Below the pieces are notes generated by a model. It had not been told where the DNA came from. It saw only the letters and a list, made by a program, of their open reading frames with translations, and did not search any database. This document shows positions 1-5,847 of a stretch of 8,921 nt of DNA, piece by piece. The stretch's first letter is position 1; the number at the start of each line of letters is the position of its first letter. A program made the translations under genes and the position numbers. Source of the stretch: CAXMPK01 sp964195405 (GTDB lineage Bacteria > Actinomycetota > Acidimicrobiia > Spongiisociales > ZC4RG35); the NCBI GenBank assembly GCA_964195405.1, contig CAXMPK010000292.1:1-8921 (forward strand), written 5' to 3'.

Positions 1-1
1 T

Positions 2-187
2 GACACAGTTAGAGGAGCAGCCATCAAGGGCGTTACACGTCCGTCGAAGAGGTTTGCCACAGATCGTCTCTGCGCCAAGCGGGGGTGTGAGACAAGACTT
101 TCTCAATACAACAAGGCGGAGTACTGCCACGCCCATGCACCGATCCGCTTCCCGCGAGTCCGAGGCAAGATCATGGACGAGGTATGA
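2..187 (+). CDS. Small Cys/His (zinc-finger-like) protein, 3' end only
   Basis: The reading frame is open from the left edge of the window to a TGA at 185-187, giving 61 residues with no start codon in view, so the gene begins upstream. Its middle holds C24-x4-C29 and, twelve residues later, C42-x2-H45, a spacing that could bind one zinc ion. Around these lie the segments CETRLSQYN and PIRFPRVRG. The N-terminal part is basic (K, R), which would fit nucleic-acid contact. I recall similar short proteins of unknown function from actinobacteria, but cannot name a family with certainty. That it is a real gene is supported by the regular motif, sensible codon use and the terminator-like hairpins downstream. 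The role is unknown; zinc binding is inferred only from residue spacing. Confidence 0.6.
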   Translation, partial: DTVRGAAIKGVTRPSKRFATDRLCAKRGCETRLSQYNKAEYCHAHAPIRFPRVRGKIMDEV

Positions 188-254
188 ATTAGTTCTTAGC
201 TGAACAGAATTCGTCCCTGGACACCGTTCAGGCGGCGGCATCTAGAACCAACAG

Positions 255-296
255 TCTGGCGGGACAGGATCTCTCCCCCTCCCCCGTCTCGCCAGA
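255..296 (+). other. Intergenic hairpin with pyrimidine-rich loop
   Basis: An 11-bp stem pairs 255-265 (TCTGGCGGGAC) with 286-296 (GTCTCGCCAGA), with a single G-T wobble. The 20-nt loop is almost purely C and T in its second half. It has no trailing T run, so it is not a classic terminator alone. It sits 4 nt before a second, perfect hairpin. It could be the body of a small RNA, a 3' UTR element of the upstream gene, or the first half of a double terminator. Confidence 0.4.
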
Positions 297-300
297 ACCC

Positions 301-330
301 GAGAACCCCGGCATACCAACCGGGGTTCTC
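301..330 (+). terminator. Probable rho-independent terminator of the upstream gene
   Basis: A perfect 11-bp inverted repeat pairs GAGAACCCCGG (301-311) with CCGGGGTTCTC (320-330) around an 8-nt loop. It is followed by a short CATTT tract instead of a long T run, which is common in high-GC organisms. It would stop transcription from the left before the merR promoter. Confidence 0.65.
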
Positions 331-344
331 ATTTGGTGGACCGT

Positions 345-368
345 AACCTTCTAGCCAACTAGAAGGTT
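345..368 (+). promoter_or_regulatory. MerR-type operator, perfect inverted repeat
   Basis: AACCTTCTAG and CTAGAAGGTT are exact reverse complements separated by CCAA. The half-site ACCTTC...GAAGGT matches the style of operators bound by MerR-family metal regulators such as CueR and ZntR. It lies 19 bp upstream of the adjacent merR gene, so autoregulation of the whole metal operon is likely. Its centre is about 31 bp upstream of the predicted transcription start, further out than the -35/-10 spacer position of classic MerR promoters. Confidence 0.8.
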
Positions 369-369
369 T

Positions 370-387
370 TGGTATACACTTGTCTTC
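370..387 (+). promoter_or_regulatory. -10 region of a leaderless merR promoter
   Basis: TGGTATACACT occupies 370-380. It can be read as an extended -10 (TG-n-TATACA, 373-378) or as TACACT (375-380), the TAnnnT form placed 7 nt before the ATG at 388. No purine-rich ribosome site precedes the ATG. The transcript would start at or within a few bases of the start codon, giving a leaderless mRNA. Confidence 0.6.
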
Positions 388-789
388 ATGAAGATCGGTG
401 ATGTCGCACAGCAGACGGGTCTCTCCACCAAAACAATCCGCTATTACGAGGACATCGGCGTCTTACCCGACCCTGTCCGCGCCCCAAACGGCTATCGGTC
501 TTACGACGACGGTGTGGTGACACGTCTTGGGTTCATCCGCGAGGCCCAGACCGCAGGTCTCTCGCTCACTGAGATCCAGTGGATCCTCGACTTGAAAGAT
601 GAGGGCGAATCGACCTGTGGGCACACCATCGAGTTTCTCGAGTCACACCTCGACAATGTGGAGACCCAGTTGAACGAACTGGAGAGGACAAGAGACCAAC
701 TCCAGGAAATGATCATGAGTGCTCGCCGGCTCGATCCGGCAACTTGCAACAACCCCGATCGCTGTCAGACCATCGCCAACCAGAACTAG
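388..789 (+). CDS. MerR-family heavy-metal-responsive transcriptional regulator
   Basis: This 133-residue protein has the N-terminal winged helix-turn-helix of MerR regulators (MKIGDVAQQTGLSTKTIRYYE, then GYRSYDDG near residues 35-42). A long dimerisation helix spans about residues 80-112, and a short C-terminal metal-binding tail follows. Possible ligands are C77, H79, C120 and C126, the last two as CNNPDRC. In this family the sensor binds metal at the dimer interface and untwists the promoter to switch on export genes. The operator palindrome lies just upstream and copZ and copA follow on the same strand, the first after 19 nt, so this is probably their copper-linked activator. C77 falls where divalent-metal sensors have Cys and E. 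coli CueR has Ser, so metal specificity is not settled by sequence. The ATG at 388 is supported by the HTH starting at once and by the leaderless promoter. Confidence 0.93.
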   Translation: MKIGDVAQQTGLSTKTIRYYEDIGVLPDPVRAPNGYRSYDDGVVTRLGFIREAQTAGLSLTEIQWILDLKDEGESTCGHTIEFLESHLDNVETQLNELERTRDQLQEMIMSARRLDPATCNNPDRCQTIANQN

Positions 790-808
790 ACCAGAACAAG
801 AGGAAAAG

Positions 809-1018
809 ATGAACCAGATACAGCTACAGGTGCCCGAAGTGCATTGCGACCACTGCAAGAACAGCCTCGAAGGGGCCGTCGGTGCCATGACCGGTGTCGA
901 GACCGTAGCGGTGACCATCTCCGACGCCACGATCGATGTTGCCTTCGATGACAACGCTGTTGAGCTCGCCGCCATCAAGAACACCATTGAGGAGCAGGGC
1001 TACGCCGTCTTCGGCTAA
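809..1018 (+). CDS. copZ: CopZ-like copper chaperone (single HMA domain)
   Basis: A 69-residue protein consisting of a single heavy-metal-associated (HMA) ferredoxin-like domain. The metal site is VHCDHC with C13 and C16, replacing the usual GMTCxxC; the domain ends with the typical EEQGYAVFG. Such proteins bind Cu(I) in the cytosol and hand it to the CopA ATPase or to a sensor. ATG 809 is chosen because AAGAGGA at 798-804 is a good ribosome site about 5 nt upstream. A longer in-frame reading from 719 would run through merR and adds nothing HMA-like. The gene lies 19 nt after merR and its 3' end overlaps every possible start of the ATPase gene, so the two are probably translationally coupled. 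Copper specificity is inferred from the downstream CopA. Confidence 0.9.
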   Translation: MNQIQLQVPEVHCDHCKNSLEGAVGAMTGVETVAVTISDATIDVAFDDNAVELAAIKNTIEEQGYAVFG

Positions 1019-3203
1019 CGCTTCGGCTGACACCAGTTCGGTCGAAACCGAAACGGTTCTCTTCGACGTCGACGGGATGACTTGTGCAACTTGCGCGGTC
1101 AGAATCGAGCGCACCCTCGCACGTCAGGACGGCGTGGAAACCGCCTCGGTCAATCTGGCCGGTGCCTCGGCAGCGGCTCGCGTCCGCTCAGGAGTGAACC
1201 AGAACGATCTGGCGGCAGCCGTCGACAAGATTGGGTACACCCTCACTGCTCACGACGCCGACCACGAGCAACGAGACGTCGTGGAGATGTACTCCGATGA
1301 GGAACGCGCCCAACGACGTCGCTTCTGGGTGGCGCTCGCGTTCACCGCACCGGCAATGCTGCTTCACCTCTTTGGCCCGCACGAGTTGTGGAACTCAATA
1401 CTCCAAGGTCTCTTGGTCACACCTGTCGTCTTCTGGGCCGGTGCCCAATACCACCGTCGTGCGTGGAAATTGGCCAAACGGGGCACCGCCAACATGGACA
1501 CTCTGATCTCGCTGGGCTCCCTCTCGGCGTATTTCTATTCGCTGGCACTACTTCCATCTCATGGTGCGGTTTTCTTCGAGACCTCGGGGATGATCATCAC
1601 CTTGATCACTCTGGGGAAGGTATTCGAGGCAAGAGCCAAGGGTCGTGCCTCCAGTGCGGTCCATCGCCTTCTCGAACTTGGCGCAACCGAAGCCACTCTC
1701 CTCACCGACAGTGGTGAGACCAGTGTCCCAATCAGCGAGGTGATCCCCGGCGATCGGCTGGTGATATTGCCTGGAGCCCGTATCCCGACCGACGGCACTG
1801 TGATCGAAGGAGCCAGCACCGTCGACGAGTCGATGCTCACCGGCGAGCCATTGCCTGTGTCTAAGGGAACCGGCGACGACGTGGTAGGCGCAACCGTCAA
1901 CCAGGCCGGCCGTCTCGTAATCGAAGCGACCCGTGTCGGATCGGACACCGTGTTGTCCGGGATTGTTCGGATGGTCGAGGAGGCACAAGGCTCGAAGGCT
2001 CCCATCCAGAGACTGGCCGACGCCTACTCGGCCCGATTCGTTCAGGCCGTATTGCTCATCGCCCTCTTCGTCTTCGGATTCTGGCTGTTCTTTGGTGACA
2101 GCATCAGCCAGGCCGTCCAGATTGGTGTGGCTGTTCTGATTATTGCCTGCCCCTGTGCTCTCGGACTCGCCACCCCAACCGCCGTAATGGTGGGATCCGG
2201 GCGCGGAGCAGAGTTAGGCATCCTTTTCAAACAGGCCGAGGTGTTCGAAAGGGCCCGAACCATCGACACGCTGCTCTTCGACAAGACCGGGACACTGACT
2301 ACCGGTGTGATGACGCCGAAGGCAATCGAAACCGACGCCGAGAAGGGCGAGTTTCTCAAACTCGTCGGTTCAATCGAGGTCGCATCCGGCCATCCCATCG
2401 GCATCGCCGTCGGTCTTGCCGCCGACGAGGCGGATGTGGAGTTGCAGCAGGTTCTCGACCTGGAGTCGGTGCCGGGCATGGGTGTGGTTGGCACGGTTGA
2501 CGGTCATGCAGTCATTGCTGGAACACCGTTGTTCTTGGAGGAGCGGGGATATCCCGAGGACGAGGCGTGGCTCGAGGCTGTGGCTTCACAACAAGAGGAA
2601 GGGCGTACGGCATTCATCGCCGGGTGGGATGGAAAGACACGAGGGATGGTTGCCGTCTCCGACTCCATAAGGGAGGAATCTCGGGCTGCCGTTCAGCGTC
2701 TCGATGCCATCGGGATCTCAACTGCCCTGATCACTGGTGACAATCAGGGTGCGGCCGAAAGGGCGGCGAGAAGTATCGGGATCAAAGAGGTGTCGTCGCA
2801 TGCCACCCCAGAAACGAAAGCGAAGTACGTCGCCGAACTTCAGGGCAAGGGTTTGGTGGTCGCGTTCTTTGGTGACGGCGTGAACGACGCGCCAGCACTC
2901 ACTCAGGCTGACCTTGGACTCGCAGTGGGGTCAGGAACCGGTGTTGCGGTCGAGGCAGGCGACATAGTCCTTCTCAACGACGACCCTCGGCTTGCTCCAA
3001 CTGCAGTGGAACTGGCGCAGGCAACGTTCTCGACGATCAAGGGAAACCTGATCTGGGCCTTCCTCTACAACACCGCAGCCATCCCCCTTGCCGCGCTTGG
3101 CCTGCTCAGTCCGACGATCGCCGCCGGAGCCATGGCGTTTTCCTCGGTTTCGGTAGTGCTCAACGCCCTACGGCTGAGACGGTTCAGGCCCTTCTGGGAC
3201 TGA
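987..3203 (+). CDS. copA: Cu(I)-exporting P1B-type ATPase CopA (start uncertain)
   Basis: An ATP-driven heavy-metal exporter of the inner membrane. Numbered from TTG 987 (738 residues) it has one N-terminal HMA domain with GMTCATC (C33, C36), eight predicted membrane helices, the actuator-loop TGE at 285-287, the transmembrane metal site CPC at 388-390, the phosphorylation motif D432-KTGT, the P1B-specific HP at 469-470, and GDGVNDAP from 629. YN in helix 7 and MAFSS in helix 8 are the Cu(I)-type (P1B-1) signature. Catalytic residues are intact and length is normal. The start is the problem: between the copZ stop (1018) and the HMA motif there is no ATG, GTG or TTG in this frame. Candidates are 936 ATG, 939 TTG, 948 ATG, 960 TTG and 987 TTG, all inside copZ and none with a clear ribosome site; ATG 1077 lies within the HMA motif. 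987 gives the least overlap while keeping the whole HMA domain. Confidence 0.9.
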   Translation: MRSRATPSSANASADTSSVETETVLFDVDGMTCATCAVRIERTLARQDGVETASVNLAGASAAARVRSGVNQNDLAAAVDKIGYTLTAHDADHEQRDVVEMYSDEERAQRRRFWVALAFTAPAMLLHLFGPHELWNSILQGLLVTPVVFWAGAQYHRRAWKLAKRGTANMDTLISLGSLSAYFYSLALLPSHGAVFFETSGMIITLITLGKVFEARAKGRASSAVHRLLELGATEATLLTDSGETSVPISEVIPGDRLVILPGARIPTDGTVIEGASTVDESMLTGEPLPVSKGTGDDVVGATVNQAGRLVIEATRVGSDTVLSGIVRMVEEAQGSKAPIQRLADAYSARFVQAVLLIALFVFGFWLFFGDSISQAVQIGVAVLIIACPCALGLATPTAVMVGSGRGAELGILFKQAEVFERARTIDTLLFDKTGTLTTGVMTPKAIETDAEKGEFLKLVGSIEVASGHPIGIAVGLAADEADVELQQVLDLESVPGMGVVGTVDGHAVIAGTPLFLEERGYPEDEAWLEAVASQQEEGRTAFIAGWDGKTRGMVAVSDSIREESRAAVQRLDAIGISTALITGDNQGAAERAARSIGIKEVSSHATPETKAKYVAELQGKGLVVAFFGDGVNDAPALTQADLGLAVGSGTGVAVEAGDIVLLNDDPRLAPTAVELAQATFSTIKGNLIWAFLYNTAAIPLAALGLLSPTIAAGAMAFSSVSVVLNALRLRRFRPFWD

Positions 3204-3225
3204 GCCGATTACCTCCGGCCGGGTG

Positions 3226-3237
3226 TAGGTTGAAGTA
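3226..3237 (+). promoter_or_regulatory. Possible leaderless promoter of the PAC2 gene
   Basis: TAGGTT (3226-3231) fits the actinobacterial TAnnnT -10 form and ends 6 nt before the ATG at 3238, the spacing seen for leaderless transcripts. No convincing -35 box is visible. The 34-nt gap after copA would also permit readthrough from the copper operon. Confidence 0.4.
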
Positions 3238-4071
3238 ATGGCCAGTCTGAAGTGGATCCATCGACCGGTGCTACGGGAGCCGATGGCAGTTATCGCGTTT
3301 GAAGGCTGGGGTGATGCCGGCGAGTCGGCGAGTCTCGCCGCCGCGGCATTCCTCAAGCACCTCGATGCCAAGCTGCTGGCGACTGTCGATCCTGACGAGC
3401 ACTTCGACTTTCAAGTCCGTCGTCCCCACGTCAGTCTCGATTCAACCGGTGCGCGAAGCATCTCGTGGCCTCGCAACGAACTTCATCACTTGCGAATGGG
3501 CGACCAGGACGTGGTTGTCGTTCTCGGCGAGGAACCGCATTACCAATGGAAGAAGTTCACCAACGAACTGGTGGAAGCACTCAACACACTCGGCGTGAAA
3601 CGCGTCATCACCCTGGGCGCATTCATCGGACAAGTGGCCCATACGCTCCCGGTGCCGCTGGTTGGGTCGGCAAACCGCCCCGACACCATCACACTTCACG
3701 ACCTTCTGCCATCCGGATACGAGGGCCCAACCGGCATCATCGGAGTCCTCAACCAAGCGCTGAACAACCTTGAGATCGACGTCATCTCTGTTTGGGCCGC
3801 CGTTCCCCACTACCTGTCGAATCAGGAGTACCCACCCGGCACTGAGGCGCTGGCGGTCAAGGCGGCCGAGTTGATAGGAGTCAACCTCGACATCGGGCAT
3901 CTGTCCACAGCTTCCCGTGACTTTCTGTCCACAGTGGATGAAGCGATCGAAGGCAATGACGAACTACTCCGCTACGTCGGGCAACTCGAGGAAGACGCCG
4001 ATGCCGACATCGAACGTACCGACCGTCTGGTCGACGAGATCGAACACTTCCTCCGCGACCAGGGCAACTAG
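3238..4071 (+). CDS. PAC2-family protein
   Basis: A 277-residue soluble protein of the PAC2 (proteasome assembly chaperone 2-like) family, which in actinobacteria has no settled biochemical role. Recognisable blocks are AVIAFEGWGDAGESAS (residues 17-31), FDFQVRRPHV (56-65), a hydrophobic VVVVLGEEPHYQW strand and turn, ITLGAFIGQVAHTLPVP, GPTGIIGVLN and WAAVPHYLS. The last 40 residues are acidic and helical (LEEDADADIERTDRLVDEIEHFLRD), as usual for the actinobacterial members. Length is normal. ATG 3238 is taken because the conserved domain begins almost at once and a TAnnnT box lies just upstream. It follows copA by 34 nt and its stop touches the frame of the CopD-like gene. No direct link to copper is evident, and I infer the neighbourhood may be incidental. 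A proteasome connection is suggested only by the family name. Confidence 0.88.
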   Translation: MASLKWIHRPVLREPMAVIAFEGWGDAGESASLAAAAFLKHLDAKLLATVDPDEHFDFQVRRPHVSLDSTGARSISWPRNELHHLRMGDQDVVVVLGEEPHYQWKKFTNELVEALNTLGVKRVITLGAFIGQVAHTLPVPLVGSANRPDTITLHDLLPSGYEGPTGIIGVLNQALNNLEIDVISVWAAVPHYLSNQEYPPGTEALAVKAAELIGVNLDIGHLSTASRDFLSTVDEAIEGNDELLRYVGQLEEDADADIERTDRLVDEIEHFLRDQGN

Positions 4072-4510
4072 TGACACCGCACATCTCGAGCTCAAGCGCC
4101 GGCTGAGCCACGGGCCGAATACCTTCACCGATGGGGCAATAACCGTCGTTTTCTACCTACATGTCCTTGGCGCCGCCGTATGGATCGGTGGCCTGATCGT
4201 CATGGGCGGTCTGGTACCCGCTGTCCGCAAGGCCACCGACGACCGGGCTGTCATCCAGGCGATGGCGAGACGATTTGGCGTCATTTCTTGGATCGCTCTC
4301 GGTGTGCTCGTGATCACAGGCGGAGTCCTGGCCACCGACAACTGGTCGCAAACCCTGATCCTCAAGGTTGGTCTGGTGTTGATAGTGGCGATGCTGGCGA
4401 CCTGGCATTCCGTGATGGGCAGCGATCAGTCGCCGAAGACCCGAGGGGCCACGCAAGCGGTGATCCTCCTCCTGTCTCTGCTGATCCTCGCCGCAGCGTC
4501 AAACCTTTAG
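4070..4510 (+). CDS. CopD-like four-helix membrane protein, start not identifiable
   Basis: The frame gives 146 residues from the end of the PAC2 gene to TAG 4508-4510. Four membrane helices are visible: about 24-52 (with YLHVLGAAVWIGG, conserved His and Trp), 70-89, 96-116 (ending LATWHSVMG) and 130-146. This pattern resembles the CopD/copper-resistance D membrane family, some members of which are thought to handle copper import; substrate here is inferred only. There is no ATG, GTG or TTG in frame between 3956 (deep inside the PAC2 gene) and the first helix. The upstream extension to 3956 is Ser/Thr/Arg-rich shadow sequence. A GTG at 4071 in TAGTG would be the natural coupled start, but its frame ends at TGA 4104-4106, so one base may be missing, or a rare start such as CTG 4103 or ATA 4139 is used. 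Confidence 0.7.
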   Translation, partial: SDTAHLELKRRLSHGPNTFTDGAITVVFYLHVLGAAVWIGGLIVMGGLVPAVRKATDDRAVIQAMARRFGVISWIALGVLVITGGVLATDNWSQTLILKVGLVLIVAMLATWHSVMGSDQSPKTRGATQAVILLLSLLILAAASNL

Positions 4511-4518
4511 CAAAGAGA

Positions 4519-4542
4519 AGACCGGGCCCGAAGGCCCGGTCT
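4519..4542. terminator. Bidirectional terminator hairpin
   Basis: AGACCGGGCC (4519-4528) and GGCCCGGTCT (4533-4542) form a perfect 10-bp GC-rich stem closed by a CGAA tetraloop. It sits between the CopD-like gene ending at 4510 and the convergent bS22 gene ending at 4550, so it probably terminates both. There is no long T run on either side. Confidence 0.8.
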
Positions 4543-4549
4543 CTCAGAA

Positions 4550-4642
4550 TCACTTCTTGCGCTTGTGTCTGTTCGCCTTCAGACGCTTGCGGTACTTGTG
4601 TTTCGACATCTTCTTCCGACGCTTCTTGACCAACGAACCCAT
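4550..4642 (-). CDS. bS22-like small ribosomal protein (AURKAIP1/COX24 domain)
   Basis: This minus-strand gene encodes only 30 residues, starting MGSLVKKRRKKMSKHK and ending KRKK, more than half of them Lys or Arg. It matches the tiny actinobacterial 30S protein bS22, whose family is characterised by MGSVxKKRRKRMxKKKHRK near the start and which binds 16S rRNA. The start ATG (4642-4640) is preceded on the minus strand by TGAGG about 8 nt upstream, a fair ribosome site. The gene converges with the copper cluster and shares the hairpin terminator at 4519-4542. It is an intact, normal-length member and, for a sequence this short, the identification is unusually specific. It is easily missed because of its size. 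Confidence 0.88.
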   Translation of the reverse strand: MGSLVKKRRKKMSKHKYRKRLKANRHKRKK

Positions 4643-4780
4643 GCAAAAACCTCACAGAAAAGGGGAGACGACCTCAATGGTCGCGTCATCTCGGAGTTAG
4701 GTCAAACCAAACCCGGGATAAGAGAGAAGACGCGGCAAAAGCAACACCCCAAGCTTTGAACCTCCCGCCAATGCACGCCC

Positions 4781-4820
4781 TGTCAGGGCCACCCTGACAA
4801 CTCATCAGGCCCAACCTGAC
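4781..4820. promoter_or_regulatory. Tandem pair of palindromic sites (putative double operator)
   Basis: Site 1 is TGTCAGGG-CCA-CCCTGACA (4781-4799), a perfect 8-bp-arm inverted repeat. Site 2 (4804-4820) is ATCAGGCCCAACCTGAC, with the arms TCAGG and CCTGA. Both follow TCAGG-n-CCA-n-CCTGAC and their starts are 22 bp apart, about two helical turns. They lie 139 bp upstream of the bS22 start and 4 bp outside the IS30 end at 4824. I do not recognise the cognate regulator. Between 4643 and 4780 I see no further gene. Confidence 0.5.
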
Positions 4821-4823
4821 TGG

Positions 4824-4860
4824 CCGCACATAATGCCTGCGGTCTCAGGGGGTCATTGCA
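4824..4860 (-). repeat. IS30 copy 1 terminal repeat (IRR)
   Basis: Begins CCGCACATAA at 4824 and ends TCAGGGGGTCATTGCA at 4860, overlapping the last codons and stop of the transposase (TGA at 4855-4853 on the minus strand). Compared with 8269-8305 there are six mismatches in 37 positions. Confidence 0.75.
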
Positions 4861-5680
4861 ACGTTTCGGCGAGTTTTTCTGATGGTGTCATCCATCCGAG
4901 GGTTTGTCGAGGTCTCCCGTTGAGCTGGTGGGCTGCGAAGTCGAGGGCGGCTTGGGTGAGCAGACTCATGTCGGTGTCTTTCGGGAAGTATTGGCGTAGT
5001 AGTCCGTTGGTGTTCTCGTTCGATCCTCGCTGCCATGGACTCTTGGGAACACAGAAGTAGACGTCGACGCCGGTGTCGATGGTGAACCGGACGTGTTGGG
5101 CCATCTCTCTACCTTGATCCCATGTCAACGACTTCCACAGGTGTTCGGGTAACTGCTGGACAGTCTGGGTGAGTGCGCTCAGATAGATGGTTTCGTGTGA
5201 CACCCACATCTGCAGGCGGTGAGGGTAAGTGTGTTTCAACCACCCAGAGATCTGTTGAGGGGACCACCGGACGGTCAGTTTGTCTTCGACATCAGCCCGC
5301 AGCCCTGTGATTGGCTGCCAGTTTGCATGCCTGATGTCGCCTGCCCCGCCGCCATGCCAGCCGATCCGCCCGATAACCGACCCGGCCACCATTACCAGCC
5401 AACTCCCAACTCACCGTCGACCCAGCCCGTCCCAGACGACCAGCAATAACAGTCAAAGACTCGCCGCGGCCACACCACGAGAAATCTCCTCCCGTTCGGC
5501 CAACGACAGATGGCGAGCGGAGCGATGCCGAACCAGCGGAGGCACCCCACCCGAGGACTCGACAAACGCCCGAATCGACCCTGCCGACCGTCCCAACTGA
5601 CGATCAATCGACCGATCCGACTCACCAGCCTGACGCCGATCCCAGACCTCAACAACCTCGACCTCAGTAAACCCCGGCAC
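4853..5680 (-). pseudogene. IS30-family transposase, frameshifted and internally deleted
   Basis: The remnant is in three pieces. The N-terminal piece (about 5680-5456) reads VPGFTEVEVVEVWDRRQAG and AEREEISRG, typical of actinobacterial IS30 transposases. It then stops at TGA 5455-5453, but the protein continues in another frame as SLTVIAGRLGRAGSTVSWEL, the helix-turn-helix, with Trp in the usual Arg position. Near 5320-5300 it returns to the first frame (VEDKLTVRWSPQQISGW). After MWVSHETIYLS (around 5177) it jumps to LPEHLWKSLTWDQG, so about 100 residues are lost, including the first catalytic Asp. The later Asp (TWDQG) and Glu (GSNENTNG) remain. Start 5680 (GTG) is preferred over 5689 because GGAGGT lies 7 nt upstream. 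It cannot make active transposase. Confidence 0.88.
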
Positions 5681-5720
5681 GACAACCACCTCCGATAAGA
5701 GACGAACACTCTCACCAAGA

Positions 5721-5760
5721 TGATGCGCTCACGCCTTGAGGCGGCAGCCGCTAGGGACGG
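5721..5760 (-). repeat. IS30 copy 1 upstream terminal repeat (IRL), degenerate
   Basis: Read on the minus strand from 5760 inward, this region aligns without gaps to 8269-8308 with 25 of 40 identities, including GGCTG, TCA and a final GCATCA. The adjoining leader GCATCATCTTGGTGAGAGT (5726-5708, minus) is close to the copy 2 leader at 8303-8323. This sets the right boundary of copy 1 near 5760. Confidence 0.6.
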
Positions 5761-5847
5761 GGCGCTTGACCTCTGGTGCGTCACGGGTGTTGGAGTTGTT
5801 GTCTTTGCGTCAACTGCTGCGTAACCCGCGGCTCTCGTTGGGCCGGT

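Larger units (their letters stand above)
4824..5760 (-). mobile_element. Degenerate IS30-family insertion sequence, copy 1
   Basis: A decayed IS30-family element with its transposase reading leftward. The downstream end (IRR) is at 4824-4860 and the upstream end (IRL) at 5721-5760. IRR matches the terminal repeat of copy 2 (8269-8305) at 31 of 37 positions; IRL matches copy 2's IRL at 25 of 40. The 5' leader before the transposase is also shared with copy 2. The length of 937 bp is roughly a third of a kilobase short of what a full IS30 transposase needs, explained by an internal deletion near 5177. No target duplication is identifiable with confidence. Confidence 0.8.

Noticed and set aside
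188..300. Possible tRNA or tmRNA-like gene in the left intergenic region
   Set aside because: No cloverleaf, T-arm motif or CCA end can be drawn; only the two simple hairpins are convincing.
4362..4655. Open frame of 97 codons on the minus strand covering the CopD-like gene end and bS22
   Set aside because: It is out of frame with the clear bS22 protein and crosses the terminator hairpin; no family resemblance.
4660..4700. TTAGGTCAAACC near 4697 as an iron or zinc regulator box
   Set aside because: The second half-site is absent, so similarity to DtxR/IdeR boxes is too weak to report.
5392..5784. Open frame of 130 codons on the minus strand overlapping the IS30 region
   Set aside because: Its residues are a Trp/Arg/Ser-rich shadow. 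The same DNA encodes recognisable IS30 transposase pieces in the two other minus frames.
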